Assembly (NCBI GenBank): GCA_033002965.1
Contig: JAURVB010012357.1
Span: 1-64,000, forward strand
Source of the DNA: Piper betle
Taxonomy: Eukaryota > Streptophyta > Magnoliopsida > Piperales > Piperaceae
Direction: 5' to 3'
DNA length: 64,000 nt
Below the pieces are notes generated by a model. The model was given only the letters and a program-made list of their open reading frames with translations, had not been told where the DNA came from and did not search any database. Numbering within the stretch: the stretch's first letter is position 1; each line of letters opens with the position of its first letter. The translations under genes were made by a program, and so were the position numbers. Positions 1-12,593 of this stretch are shown in pieces.

Positions 1-1049
1 AAACAGCATCCACAAAAGTTGTATCTATCTATATTATGAGTTCAAAAAATAAGAATTGTGCACATTTATCATGAGAGTGTCAATATGTGATTTTTATATT
101 GATATAATACAAATTAGTGACATAAATACATTATAAAAAATGTATCTATTTATTTGCATGGACAAATAAGATACATGTGTACTCAAATTCTCCTAACAGG
201 TAAATCTACATGTTCAAATATCATACAAATGAAAAAATACAAAAAAATTAAGCTATAAACATCAAACAACGAGCAATATAGAAAGCACAAAGATGAAACT
301 AATAAGGGAAGACCAAGAGGAGGTCTTTTGAAGCAGTCCAACCTCAAAGCCTACCATCCTAGGTGGCTAGAAACATGAATGAGGGTGATTAGAGCTCTAA
401 GGAGGAAGAAGAAGGCCATGGAGAGAAGAAGGTTACTGGATGTGAGGAGGGAAGGAGAAATGGTGAAAATGTGAGGAAATGGATGAGTTTTATAGAAAAA
501 TGGTAGTTTACTTGGTAATGTCATTGGTATGGGTGTTATACCTGAAGAGGTATGAGTTGGATAAAGAGGTATGAGTTCGTTTTGTGATGTCATAGGTATA
601 TGTGTTATACCCAAATAAGTATGAGTTGGATTAGATAAAGTTGTGTTAGTTAAAGAGGTATCGGTTAAGTTAGCCTAAAACCCCAAAACTTAGTGTTTTT
701 ACCTTCGAGTAATTAGACCCACCCACATCGGGAATTGTACTACAAGGTCTCAAAGGGGGGTTAGGACAGTTTGAAAGGTTTTCAAACACACGAGAGACAC
801 ATAAAAGACATGTGAGGGACATAGTCCTAACATTTAACTATATACGACTCGACTAAACTACATATGAAAATTCGGTCGTGTAGCATCCAAACAGGTATAT
901 AGAGCATCGAAGGAAGCTAAGGCCAGCCAAATATACATCATATCATATATGAACCAACCACAATAAGAAAGGACAGATCCTACAAACCCGATATGTAGGT
1001 AACAAACGAACCGACAGTAAAACCCTTTGGGGACGGTCCGGGTTTTACA
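1..1049 (+). mobile_element. 3' part of a long gypsy-type LTR (LTR0)
   Basis: The right end, GGGTTTTACA at 1040-1049, is the same terminus seen on the long LTRs ending at 6398, 11362, 31735 and 46240. The whole stretch is repeated with a few percent divergence at about 4895-6398, which supplies the only other full-length comparison. The left end lies outside the window. No protein-coding domain is visible; the open frame at 351-614 on the minus strand is low-complexity and is probably chance. The assignment to Ty3/gypsy rests on the TGTAACACCCC...GGGTTTTACA termini of the sister copies, typical of plant chromovirus-like elements. Confidence 0.5.
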
Positions 1050-2816
1050 TTATATATCTCATATTCTATTTTTTATGCATGTTTTTATCATATTAATGAT
1101 GATTCAAAATGGTCAGGATAAAGCACCGGGCTTTAATTTTGAACTTCTAATATAATTTTATGAGGAGTACTATTCTTTCAAATAGAATTTTTTACATTAA
1201 TTAAAATTTAAAATTTAATCTTATTCTAGGCAAAGTTTTTTCTAAGCAACTTCTAATTTGATGAGTCTCATTCTAATTAAGTGGAATTATTTATATTAAT
1301 TTAAATTAAACAATTATTTGATTGATTGTTTAAATTAATTAACTTTAATTTAAAATTGAATTTTAAATTTGTTTTTTATCTTTTAATTGGATTTCTTTTG
1401 CATATTAGAAAGTATAAAACAATATATATTTAAAGGTATATATCCTAGCGTGCACTTTTAAAAAAAAGCATATATCTGCATGTTACATGTAGTCCATAAA
1501 AATTAAATTTTCTCCATAATTCAACCGTTTAACAAGCTTAAGATACTCTATATAACTATAGCAAAAAGTGAGATGGTAAAAAATAAGGTGGCAAAAAAAT
1601 TTTCTATAATTTTTGGCATCAGTTAAAATTATAAAAATTTTAATATATACTGGCCGAGAATTTGGAGTGATTATTTTTTTGTCTTTAATTAATTAATAAT
1701 TTTGATTATATTTATAGAGCCTGGCAACAACGAATGAGAAATTGAAAGGTGTAAAAATTAAGGAAATGTACATAGAGACGGCGGAGTCCGGCATAAGAAA
1801 CCATTGTATTGTGCCGATGAAATGGAGTCACATCATGAGTGGTACCCACATTACCCAAAACAAGACAAAAAAGCAACAAAAAAACTCTTCAACGCAAACA
1901 GTCCAAAAATGTCAAACTTACGCTCATGTCACCTCGTTTGGAAGCATTCATATTTAGAAAATATCAAAGTACTTGAAAGACTTTCTTGTAGGACTATTCG
2001 CCAAGAGATTTATTGATACCGAGCCCGGTTATAATCTAGAAGATCACAAGTAAAATTCACTTACACCCCTTCTTTTAAAACCAATTATCACTTCTACCCC
2101 TTCTATTTTAAAAATAATCACTTACATCATTTACTTTTTAAAATATATATATTTCTTCGTCTCGTTCTGTTAATAAGTGTGAAATATTAATGGCGTGGTT
2201 GAAATTAAACCATATTTTAATTTCATGATGTGACAAATTCAGACACATAATCAAGAAAAAATATTTTAACACTATTTTTCTAAACTTATTATTTTATTAA
2301 TTAAATATAAATATATAGACTACAACATTAAAGCTAGTAAGCATTTAAATATTAATGATTTGGCAAAAAAATTACTTGATGACATGATAAACTCGGACAT
2401 GTCATCAAGAAAAGATATATTTTAATATTATTTTCTTAAAAGTAAAAATTACTTACACCCATAATATGACTTAACTTGATGTTAAAGTATTTTTTTCATG
2501 ATTTGTCTGTATTTGTCATGTCATCAAATTATTTATTTGTTAAATTATCAATATTTAACCACTTACTAATATTAATGTCAGAGTCTATATATTTAAATTT
2601 AATTAATAAAATAATAAGTTAAGAAAATAGTATTAAAATATTTTTCTTGATAATGAGTCCAAGTTTGTTATATCATCAAGTTAAAACATAGTCTAACTTC
2701 AGTCATTATCAATATTTGACCACTTACTAATAGAGTTAGAATAAAGGGAGGTGTAAGTGGTCTTTTTTTTAAAAAAGTAAGGGGTGGAAGTGATCAGTTT
2801 TTAAAAGTAGGGGGCA
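1050..2816. repeat. Spacer X between long LTRs, carrying a MITE
   Basis: This AT-rich stretch lies between the end of LTR0 and the start of LTR1 and recurs at 6399-7985 with high similarity. It holds no recognisable gag, protease, reverse transcriptase or integrase sequence, and no tRNA primer-binding site directly follows the LTR end at 1050. The open frames at 1742-2016 are shared with the second copy only in part and have no recognisable product. The right-hand half is the inverted-repeat element listed separately. Confidence 0.55.
2058..2816. mobile_element. Long-TIR MITE, copy 1
   Basis: The left arm (about 2058-2125) reads CACTTACACCCCTTC, then CACTTCTACCCC, then CACTTACATC at regular spacing. 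The right arm (about 2750-2816) is its reverse complement, with GGTGTAAGTGG, GGGGTGGAAGTGATC and GTAGGGGG in the mirrored order. The arms are about 70 bp and the whole element about 760 bp, AT-rich, with no coding capacity. A second copy sits at 7225-7985. Exact ends and target duplication are unclear because the right arm abuts the start of an LTR. The superfamily is unknown; arm length would suit a Mutator-like or foldback element. Confidence 0.55.
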
Positions 2817-5800
2817 TGTATAATGTCCTGATTTGGCCCGCAAAGCAACCCGAATTGAACTGATAAATTTTGAGATACTAATTCATAACCCATTAAAATA
2901 GAAAGCTGATACAATAAAGACCTAACCACTTAAGGCGTCAAAAGACAGGAACCCACGAGAATCTAATACATAGAGTACATCAAAATGTATGCAAGACACT
3001 TAGGGTTTGACTCATGCAAGTGAGACATCCTAGATAAGTCAAATAAATAAAAGAGACTAAGTTTTTGGAGAAAATCCGGGAGAGTCACCCTTGTAAATAG
3101 TATGATAGAAACAATTTACACAATCTTCATAACTATTATTCAATCATAGAACAAGCTCGAAACATTCATAATATCATCTGATATTTACAGAAATATTTTC
3201 AAGGCGTTATGTCACATTCCCAAATCATTCACAATATATTTAACATAGATTTCACATTCACGAGGTTGTTAGCTTGTCTGGTCTTTACATGGGCCCTTCT
3301 CCTGCAACTACAAATCATAGAAACTCCTCAAACCCAGATATTTATTTAACCATCAGTTCTAGGACTCTCGAGACTTAGAAAAACTTGCACAAAATAAGTT
3401 AAACTTGCATACCACAGAGTATTTTGACTACAAAAGAGGAGAAATATAATCAGATAAGCAAAAGTTAGTAAATTGTCATGGTATCTACTATTACAAGGCA
3501 CAAGCCGACATGGGTCACATTACAAGTCTCAAGGTCACATGCCCACAACATCATCACATGGTCTACAGTTTCAATACATCAACAAAAGTGTGTCATACAT
3601 ATCTAGAAATAATAGGAGTCTCTAATGGACACAAAGAAAACACCCACAACATAAAAAATCGGCCAAGCATACACTAGAGTCCTCGTGATCTGCACAGCTA
3701 CATCGATCAATGCCAAGCTTGCTCACCTACATAATGTAAGAAAACATATCAGCAACGAGTGTCACTGAGTTCCAAATAACTGATAAAAAAATCTCGATAA
3801 TGTCAGATGAATAAAATAGTCATCCATGACAACTACAATAAAACACCAACTTCACCACAATACATTGATCATAAGCAAATGACCAATAAGGCTTAATCAT
3901 AGTCATAGTCATTGATAACCATACACATAGAGCAGATAATAACTCATTGATTGTTGTTTGGACGGGTACATAAAAATCTTTGGCAATCAAAATCATTGGT
4001 TGGAATGAGGACAAGAGGTTTCGCTGTATCAAGAACGAGACCAAACTTCTCTCCCATGTCAACTTCATCGGGCTTCATCCCCAACTTCCTCTGGCTTCAT
4101 CCCCATAGGAAGGGACTAGTCGAAGGTGTGGATCAGTGGGAGTAATGATCAGAGGCATTAACCTTGAGGCAAGAAGGATATGCCAGCACCAACGGAGTGA
4201 AATCGAAGTCATTCCCCTTTGTAATCCTTCCCACCCTCCACAAACCTCTGTGGCATAATCTTTTTGGGTCTCTCAGACTACAGGGTCCCTTCCAATGGCC
4301 CAAACATTCACCATCACTCTGGTCCCCTTTGAGATTGTATAATTCATCACCTTGCACTCCTCTTTAGCCTGCCGTGGAAGAAGAAGAGGAACTAAATGAT
4401 TTTTACCCATTTCTAAAATTTAAAAATCATCTTTACCCATTCCCAAAGATGCAAGGTAAAAATCATCTTTACACTATCCATGTAAATACCTCCAAAACAT
4501 GTCTATATGATTTTTACCTATTCCCAAAATTTAAATATTTGAAGTAGACACTTATTGAAGTATCATGTATTTTTTATTATATTTTATTAGCTTAAAATTA
4601 TTGACTTAATATATGACACAATCACAGATCATGTTTAGAGTCACGAGCAACACAGAAAATATAAAGTCATACTTATAAGTGATGTTCATAATTATTAGGG
4701 GTTAGATTAGGCTCAAAAGTTTACCACAAACTCCTAACATTACTATTTACAAAATAGCATGTTTTTCATCAATATATCCGACAAGGTCAGAGAAATGAAA
4801 TTGGAGAAAGGGGCACTTATGCTCTGTAATGGTGTAAGTTGACACGTTTCCTCTCTTTTTACCTTCATACATGTAAATTATAAGTTATGTAAAGTAAAAC
4901 ATCAAACACAAAAGTTGTATCTATATATGTTATGAGTTCAAAAAAATAAGAATTGTGCACATTTAACATCAGAGTGGCAAGATATGATTTTTATACCGAA
5001 ATAATAAAGATTAGTGACATACGTACATTATAAAAAGTGTATCTATTTATTTACATGGACAAATAAGATACATGAGTACTCAAATTCTCCTAACATGTAG
5101 ATCTACATGTTAAAAATATCATACAAATGAAAAAATACATAAAATTAAGCTATAAACATCAAACAATGAGCAATATAGAAAGCACAAAGATGAAACTAAT
5201 GAAGACCGGGGAGGTTTTTGAAGCATCCATCTGTAACAACCTGGCCCAAAGTGCAACGTAATGGGCCTTAAGTCATTTCTTTAAAATTGTTAACCCAAGT
5301 TAAAGATCTATAGTCCATTCCCACTTATAAATTGGATCTTCTCCTAGTAGGTATTAGATGTTGGACTAAGTTAAGGGATTTCACAATCCACCCACCTTGG
5401 GAAATTTCGTCCCCGAAATACCTATACTTGGCCCGTTGCTAGCCCAGCCCACGACTTTTCTTGCCCGTGACCGGCAGCCTTAGCCAACGTCTGTAGTTGA
5501 GCCTACCATCTAACACTGAAACCAGGTTGCTCTGATAGCATTTGTGACGACTTGACCCAAAGTGCAACGTAATGGGCCTAAGTCATTTCTTTAAAATTGG
5601 TTAACCAAGTTAAAGATCTATAGTCAATTCCCACTTATAAACAAGATCTTCTCCTAGTAGGTATTAGACGTCAGACTAAGTTAAGCGATCTCACACCAAC
5701 CTTAAAGTCTACCATCCTACGTGGCTAGAAACGTAAATGACGGTGATTAGAGCTATAAGGAGGAAGAAGAAGGCCATGGAGAGAAGAAGGTTGTTGGATG

Positions 5801-6398
5801 TGAGGAGGGAAGGAGAAATGATTAAAATGTGAGGGAAGGGATGAGATTTATAGAAAAATAGTAGTTTACATGGCAATGTTATTGGTATGGGTGTCATATT
5901 TGAAGAGGTATGTTGGATAAAAGTATGAGTTCGTTTGGTGATGTTATACGTATATGTGTTATACCTAAATAAGTATGAAGTTAGATTAGATAAAGTTATG
6001 TTAGCTAAAGAGGTATCGGTTAAGTTAACCTAAAACCCCAAAACTTAGTGCTTTTACCTTTGAGTAATTAGACCCACTTCAGAAATTACACTACAGGTCT
6101 CAAAAGGGGGTTAGGACGGTTTGAAAGGTTATCAAACACACGACAGACACACAAAAGGCATGTGAAAGACATAATCCTAGCATCTAACTATATACGACTT
6201 GACTAAACTACATATGGAAATTCAATCATATAGCATCCAAACAGGCATATAGAGCATCGAAGGAAGCTAAGGCCAGCCAAATATACATCATATCATATAT
6301 GTACCAACCAGAATAAGAAGGGACAGATCCTACAAACTCGATTTAGGTAACAACCTGAACTGATAGTAAAACCCTTCGGGGACGGCCCGGGTTTTACA
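2817..6398 (+). mobile_element. Long gypsy-type LTR (LTR1), interrupted by a TRIM
   Basis: It starts TGTATAATGTCCTGATTTGG at 2817 and ends GGGTTTTACA at 6398, equivalent to the TGTAACACCCC...GGGTTTTACA termini of the LTR at 28534-31735. Without the inserted TRIM at 5232-5695 it is about 3.1 kb, close to the other long LTRs in the window (2.6-3.2 kb). The stretch 3949-4890 has no counterpart in LTR2 and may be a further insertion. No coding domain is visible. The purine tract just before 2817 belongs to the MITE arm, so it should not be read as a polypurine tract without further support. Confidence 0.5.
5232..5695 (-). mobile_element. TRIM retrotransposon A, near complete
   Basis: Two direct terminal repeats of 154 and 153 bp (5232-5385 and 5543-5695) flank a 157-bp interior. 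Read on the minus strand, each LTR starts TGTGA and ends GT(C/T)ACA. The 5' LTR is followed by a primer-binding site related to the initiator-Met tRNA complement (GCTATCAGAGC, 5527-5542), and the 3' LTR is preceded by the purine tract AAGGTGGGTGGAT. Total length is 464 bp with no ORF, the definition of a terminal-repeat retrotransposon in miniature. The flanks are CCATC and CCAAC, a 5-bp target duplication with one mismatch. LTR0 lacks it at the equivalent site, showing insertion after the 5-kb unit duplicated. Confidence 0.85.
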
Positions 6399-7985
6399 TT
6401 ATATATCTCATATTTTATTTTTTTATGCATGTTTTTATCATATTAATGATGATTCAAAATGGTTAGGATAAAGCACCAGACCTTAATTTTGAACTTCTAA
6501 TATAATTTTATGAGAAGTACTATTCTTTCAAATAGAATTTTTTACATTAATTAAAATTTAAAATTTAATCTTATTTTAGGCAAAGTTTTTTCTACGCAAC
6601 TTCTAATTTGATGAGTCTCATTCTAATTAAGTGGAATTATTTATATTAATTTAAATAAAACAATTATTTGATTGATTATTTCTCCATAATTTAACCGTTC
6701 AACAAGCTTAAGATACTCTATATAACTATAGCAAAAAGTGAGATGGTAAAAAATAAGGTGGCAAAAAAATTTTCTATAATTTTTTGCATCGGTTAAAATT
6801 ATAAAAATTTTAATATATACTGGCCGAGAATTTGGAGTGATATTTATTTTTGTCTTTAATTAATTAATAATTTTGATTATATTTATAGAGCCTGGCAACA
6901 ACGAATGAGAAATTGAAAGGTGTCAAAATTAAGGAAATGTACACAGAGAAGGCGGAGTCCGGCGTAAGAACCCATTGTATTGCGCCGATGAATTGGAGTC
7001 ACATCATGAGTGGTACCCACATTACCCAAAACAAGACAAAAAAAAAAAAACTCTTCAACGCAAACAGTACCAAAAATGTCAAACTTAGTCTCATGTCACC
7101 TCGTTTGGAAGCATTCATATTTAGAAAATATCAAAGTACTTGAAAGACTTTCGTGTAGTACTATTCGCCAAGAGATTTATTGATACCGAGCCCGGTTATA
7201 ATCTAGAAGATCACAAGTAAAATTCACTTACACCCCTTCTTTTAAAACCAATTATCACTTCTACCCCTTCTATTTTAAAAATAATCACTTACATCATTTA
7301 CTTTTAAAAATATATATATTTCTCCGTCTCGTTCTCGTTAATAAGTGGGAAGTATTAATGGCGTGGTTGAAATTAAACCATATTTTAATTTCATGATGTG
7401 ACAAATTCAGACACATAATCAAGAAAAAAATATTTTAACACTATTTTTCTAAACTTATTATTTTATTAATTAAATATAAATATATAGACTACAACATTAA
7501 AGCTAGTAAGCATTTAAATATTAATGATTTGGCAAAAAAATTACTTGATGACATGATAAACTCGGACATGTCATCAAGAAAAGATATATTTTAATATTAT
7601 TTTCTTAAAAGCAAAAATTACTTACACCCATAATATGACTTAACTTGATGTTAAAGTATTTTTCATGATTTGTCTGATATTTGTCATGTCATCAAGTTAT
7701 TTATTTGTTAAATTATCAATATTCAACCACTTACTAATATTTATGTCAGAGTCTATATATTTAAATTTAATTGATAAAATAATAAGTTAAGAAAATAGTA
7801 TTAAAATATTTTTCTTGATAATGAGTCCAAGTTTGTTATATCATCAAGTTAAAACATGGTCTAACTCCAGTCATTATCAATATTTGACCGACTTACTAAT
7901 AGAGTTAGAATAAAGGGAGGTGTAAGTGGTCTTTTTTTAAAAAGTAAGGGGTGTAAGTGATCATTTTTTAAAAGTAGGGGGCATA
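6399..7985. repeat. Spacer X', second copy of 1050-2816
   Basis: This is a direct repeat of 1050-2816, shorter by a deletion of about 190 bp near 6680 (the segment seen at about 1340-1515 is missing). It has the same AT-rich character and again no retrotransposon protein domain. The frame at 6913-7143 is the diverged counterpart of that at 1742-1957, and the two differ by frameshifts, which argues against coding. Confidence 0.55.
7225..7985. mobile_element. Long-TIR MITE, copy 2
   Basis: The same inverted-repeat element as at 2058-2816: left arm with CACTTACACCCC from about 7225, right arm with GGTGTAAGTGG and GTAGGGGGCAT up to about 7985. It duplicated with the surrounding 5-kb unit rather than inserting independently, because the flanks match too. 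Confidence 0.55.
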
Positions 7986-8740
7986 TGTAATACCCTGATT
8001 TGATCCACGGAGCAAACCGAATTGAACTTATAAATTCTGAGATACTAATTCATAACCCATTAAAATAGAGAGCTGACACAATAAAGACTTAACCAATTAA
8101 GGCATCAAAAGACGGAACCCAGGGAATCTAATACGTAGAGGACATCAAAATATATGCAAGATACTTAGGATTTGACTCATTCAAGTGAGACATCCTAAAT
8201 AAGTCAAATAAACAAAAGAGACTAAGTTTTTGGAGAAAATCCGGAAGAGTGACCATTATAAATAGTATGATGGAAACAATTTACACAATCTGCATAACTA
8301 TTATTCAATCATAGAACAAGCTCGAAACATAATATCATCTGATATTTACAGAAATATTTTTAAGGCGTTATGTCACATTCCCAGATCATTCACAATATAT
8401 TTAACATAGATTTCACATTCACCAGGTTGTAACTTGTCTGGTCTTTACATGGGCCATTCTCCTGCAGCTACAAATCATAGAAGCTCCTCAAACCCAAACA
8501 TTTATTTAACCATCAATTCTAGGACTCTCAAACTTAAAACAACTGGCACAAAATAAGTTAAACATGCATACCACAAAGTATTTTGACTGCAAAAGAGGAG
8601 AAATATAATCAAATAAGCAAAAGTTAGTAAATTGTTATGGTATCATATTACAAGGCATAAGCTGTCATGGGTCACATTACAAGTCTCAAGGTCACATGCC
8701 CACAACATCATCACATGGTCTATAATTTCAATACATTAAC
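7986..8740 (+). mobile_element. 5' part of long LTR2, split by a solo LTR
   Basis: It starts TGTAATACCCTGATTTG at 7986 and matches LTR1 from 2817 onwards. Its continuation resumes at 11363 and can be followed against LTR1 to about 11732. After that it keeps the LTR-like order of motifs (a GAGATCTCATCC block, then a GAGTCCTAACGGAC block) to about 12130. No GGGTTTTACA end is found, so the 3' end is lost or replaced by TRIM B. Confidence 0.5.
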
Positions 8741-11362
8741 TGTAACACCCCGTTTCGGCTCACCCGTGAACCGACCCAGAAATGTCTCCGGCGACCGAAC
8801 CGTTGGCTAATCTACTGGGTTCGGTTAAGCCGACCCGGATCTGCCCTCGGCGTCTCAAGATAGAGATGCAAACATGAAATGCATGAATGGGAACAATTGG
8901 GTTCTAACGCGGTCCTACATGCATGCTATGATGTACAAGCAAAAACAAGACAAAATAATAAATGAGAAACCAAAAGAAAATATATACTACTACCTAAAAA
9001 CGGACAAAATTTCCCCTAAAAGTGCAATAAGGGCCAACCTGTCCACAACAAAGGTATATAAATATTTTATCAAAATACGACAAAACATAACAATCTACCG
9101 CGAGCATTCCATTATTATCTCATTTGTTTTCATCTAAGCTGAGGCTGAACTCAAGGCTCCCTGCTCATTCATATCTATCCGTTCATTTTATAATAGGCAA
9201 TTCATCCAAACAAACACATCCAAATCATCATTCACATAGCATTAACACATCATCATTATACGTTACACGCAGCAGGTACATGTGTGTGCGGTTCTGTGCT
9301 GCTCCTCCGCAGTCCCGACAGCTTTCATTGCTTGCATTCCTCACCTACATATATATAGAAAAATCGTCAGTAACGAGTATTACCGGCCCGGAAAATAACT
9401 AATATCAATCTGGCACAGGAGAGCAAACTCTCCTGTTGAATGAAAACCATATACTTTCTCAAAAACTCTCATCAGGGCACATATGGGAGCCGTCGCCCTC
9501 GGGTCGACAGCGTCCCCCTCCCCTTTCTTTCTCATTCTCATACCTTAGTCATTTCTCTATCGCTTCTCGCATCAAATCTCATTCCTTTCCGCCCTCTGCA
9601 CCTTCCATATTACTCTTGGCCTTGAGTACGAAGGTCGAGCACTCTCATGCAGTCGCCTTTAGTACCCTTTGAAACCACAAGTCTAGACATACGCTGCAAT
9701 GCAGTACCTGTGAACCTCTACGCTTCTCCGGGTTTGAGGAACTCAAAAGTGGAGTTGTCAGGATCCCTCGGGAATGAAACGGCTCGTACACCATTCCAAA
9801 GCCCACTATCGACTCACACGTGCCCGTTCGCGTAACACGGTAGTCGAATTTCCCTCATTCAATCTCTCATAAAAACGCGAAAACTATACATATATATAGG
9901 TCTAGGTTGGGATTTATACAATAGGCCCGAAGGCAACGTGAGTTGGATCTGAAGTTTGAAAACAAACTTGAGGGATCTCATCCTCGAAGGTTATTAATCC
10001 AAAAAAAGAACTATTGGCTAAATGGCCCGAGTTAAGTGAGATCCGATAAAATGCCACTTAACTCATCCTGCACATGATAAATCAAATACACAATAGAATA
10101 GTGTAAAACAGAGAACGAGTCCTAAACGGACCTGGTAGAAGCTCCAAGCGTGTCCTCGTGCCTAGGCGGCGAGCTCCTACTCTGTACCTACACATCGAAA
10201 CTAAATACTAACACCCGCTCATGATGCAGTCATACATCCTATATCACACATACATCCATCACACATCAATCAACACACATCAACCTATATCAATTCTAGC
10301 AAGTCTACTTAGGCTAGTTTGCATTAGATCATGATCATTACGTAGTTACCCTAATTAGTTTCTTAGCCTCCATTTTAACACCACTCAATCAAACCAATTT
10401 CATATTTTATCCTTAATCAAATCTATATTTATATATATTATTATAACACACAATACACCAATCCTAGCATACAATTCTAATAATCAATACTTTCAAATAA
10501 TTAAGTTAAAATAAATTATACCTCGCGTCATCGAAAATCGGCGACAGCTAGGGTTTCCGTTTCGTGGCTCAAAACTCGAATTCGGCACCTAGCGGCATCC
10601 GAAGTCCGATCAGATTGGACTGAGTGTGTTCGGCGGATGATCCGACAAATTTCCCAAGAATCCAATTCCCGATGATTCTGGCGGTTTTCCGGCGAGTGTC
10701 GGCAGTTTTCTGACAAATTCCGGCGGTTTTCGGCGGTTTTTCGGCGATGATTCGGGATGGGGCAATCAGGGGGTCTATCTGCACCAACTCGACGAGCTTG
10801 GTCTAATGGTGGTGTCAAACAGGGTAGCCGGGGCGGCAATGGCTGTCGGCGACAGCGTCAAAAACGGGCGACGGCGGCGGCGTGCTCCGATCGAGGCTAC
10901 GGCTGGCCTCGACGGCGGTCGGGATGATGGGGGAAATGTCGGCGACAGCGAGGGGGTGGTCGTCGGGGACCCAGCGGTGGCGGTGTGGCCCAGACGGCAG
11001 CGAATCGACGAGGGAGGGCGTCGCGGCTTGTGGGGCAATTCCGGTGTCATGGCGGCGAGACGGTAGCCGGGGTGGGTCGTGGCCACACGGTGACTGCACG
11101 GCGGGGTGGGGCGGCGTTGATCGGCGGCTGTGCGGTGGTGACCACAGTGGGCGGTGGCGGCTAGGGTTTTGGAAGGTACACCTGACTCTCATCCATTTCT
11201 CAACGTTATCATTATATATTCAGGTACACCTGACTCTCATCGCTCATAACTCACGACTGGCCTCGACTCATTATGCGGTTCATGAAATTGACTCGACTCG
11301 AACCAACGGTCAAACCGACTGGTTTGGTGACGTAAAACCCGACTCGAGTCACGGGTTTTACA
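8741..11362 (+). mobile_element. Solo long LTR of a gypsy-type element (S1)
   Basis: It starts TGTAACACCCC (8741) and ends CGGGTTTTACA (11362), length 2622 bp. It is flanked by TTAAC and TCAAC, a 5-bp target duplication with one mismatch. The matching sequence at 3561-3600 in LTR1 runs through without it (TACATCAACAAAAG), an exact empty site. The interior has a TATA-like CTATACATATATATAGG near 9884 and a strongly GC-rich 3' third (10520-11170). Overlapping open frames there occur on both strands and reflect composition, not genes. No internal domain, PBS or second LTR is attached, so this is a solo LTR left by LTR-LTR recombination. Confidence 0.8.
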
Positions 11363-12130
11363 TCAACAAAAGTGTGTCATACATATCCAGAAAGAATAGG
11401 AGCCCCTAAGGGACACAAAGAAAACACCCACAACATAAAAAATCGGCCAAGCATATACTAAAGTCCTCTAGATTTGCACAGCTACATCGATCAATGCCAA
11501 GCCTGCTCACCTACATATTGTAAGAAAACATATCAACATCGAGTGTTACTAAGTTTCAAATAACTGATAAAAAATCTCGATAATGTCAGATGAATAAAAT
11601 AGTCATCCATGACAACTACAATAAAACACCATCTTCACCACAATACTCTGATCATAAGCAAATGACCAATAAGGCTTAATCATAGTCATAGTCAGTGATA
11701 ACCATACACATAGAACGGATAATGACTCACGGTAACATGTAGATAATCACTATAGTACATGCCAAAATATACACAACTAGTAAGTAGTAAACTGATATCA
11801 TATACATAAGACCTTCATTAAGCATGACAAGTGGGTACCAACCGGCCCCTTGGTGATGTCACACATCTCATCCATATCATTTGCAAGCCAAAATTCGAAA
11901 ATATAATACATGTATAAGGTTTGGGCATGAGATCTCATCCTTGAGGTTTTATTAATCAAGAAAATTGATTAAATGAGCCAGTAGGTAGTAGAGATCCAAT
12001 AAAATGTCACAAACTACGTTCAACTATGTAAATCAAATCATGTGAGCTGAGCAAAATATTAAGAAGAAGAGAGTCCTAACGGACTTAATAAAGGCTCTTC
12101 GTCCTACTACGGCAAGCCCAAACCTGGTTA
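11363..12130 (+). mobile_element. Continuation of LTR2 after the solo-LTR insertion
   Basis: 11363-11732 matches 3577-3948 of LTR1. After that it diverges, but still carries the block order seen in other long LTRs: a GAGATCTCATCC motif, a GTAGAGATCCAATAAAATG motif and a GAGTCCTAACGGAC motif near 12075. No gene is visible. Confidence 0.45.
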
Positions 12131-12131
12131 C

Positions 12132-12593
12132 GTATTAGATCTTTAACTTAGGTTAACCATTTTAAAGAAATGACTTAGGCCCATTACGTTGCACTTTAGG
12201 CCGGGTCGTTACAGGTGGTATCAGAGCAATGTGGTTCCGTATTAGATGGTGGGTTGGACTAGGGACATTGGCTAGGCTGTCAATCACGGGCCATAAAGGT
12301 CGTGGGCTGGGGCTAGCAGCGGGCCGGACTAGGGACGTTGGTTAGGCTACCAATCATGGGCCAGAAAGGTCAGTGGGTTGGGGCTAGCAACGGGCCAAGT
12401 ATAAGCATTTCAGGGACGAAATTTCATAAGGTGGGTGGATTGTGAGATCCCTCAACTTAGTCCCATATCTAATACCTACTGGGAAAAGATCCTATTTATA
12501 AGTGGGAATGGACTATAGATTTTTAACTTGGGTTAACCATTTTAAAGAAATGATTTAGGCCTATTACGTTGCACTTTGGGCCGGGTCATTACA
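12132..12593 (+). mobile_element. TRIM retrotransposon B, 5' LTR truncated
   Basis: The 3' LTR (12441-12593, 153 bp) starts TGTGAGATCCC and ends GGGTCATTACA. The 5' LTR keeps only its last ~80 bp (to 12213). Directly after it is a perfect initiator-Met tRNA primer-binding site, TGGTATCAGAGC (12216-12227), and directly before the 3' LTR is the purine tract ATAAGGTGGGTGGAT (12426-12440). The interior contains a ~70-bp tandem duplication (about 12256-12396). There is no ORF. It is the same family as the copies at 5232, 25690 and 27258. Confidence 0.85.

Noticed and set aside
2780..2816. Purine tract before LTR1 read as a polypurine tract
   Set aside because: It is the mirrored arm of the MITE, so it cannot be used as independent evidence for an LTR element interior.
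10528..11409. Long overlapping frames on both strands (up to 175 residues)
   Set aside because: They lie wholly inside the GC-rich part of a solo LTR. Several frames are open at once on both strands, and none has a recognisable domain.
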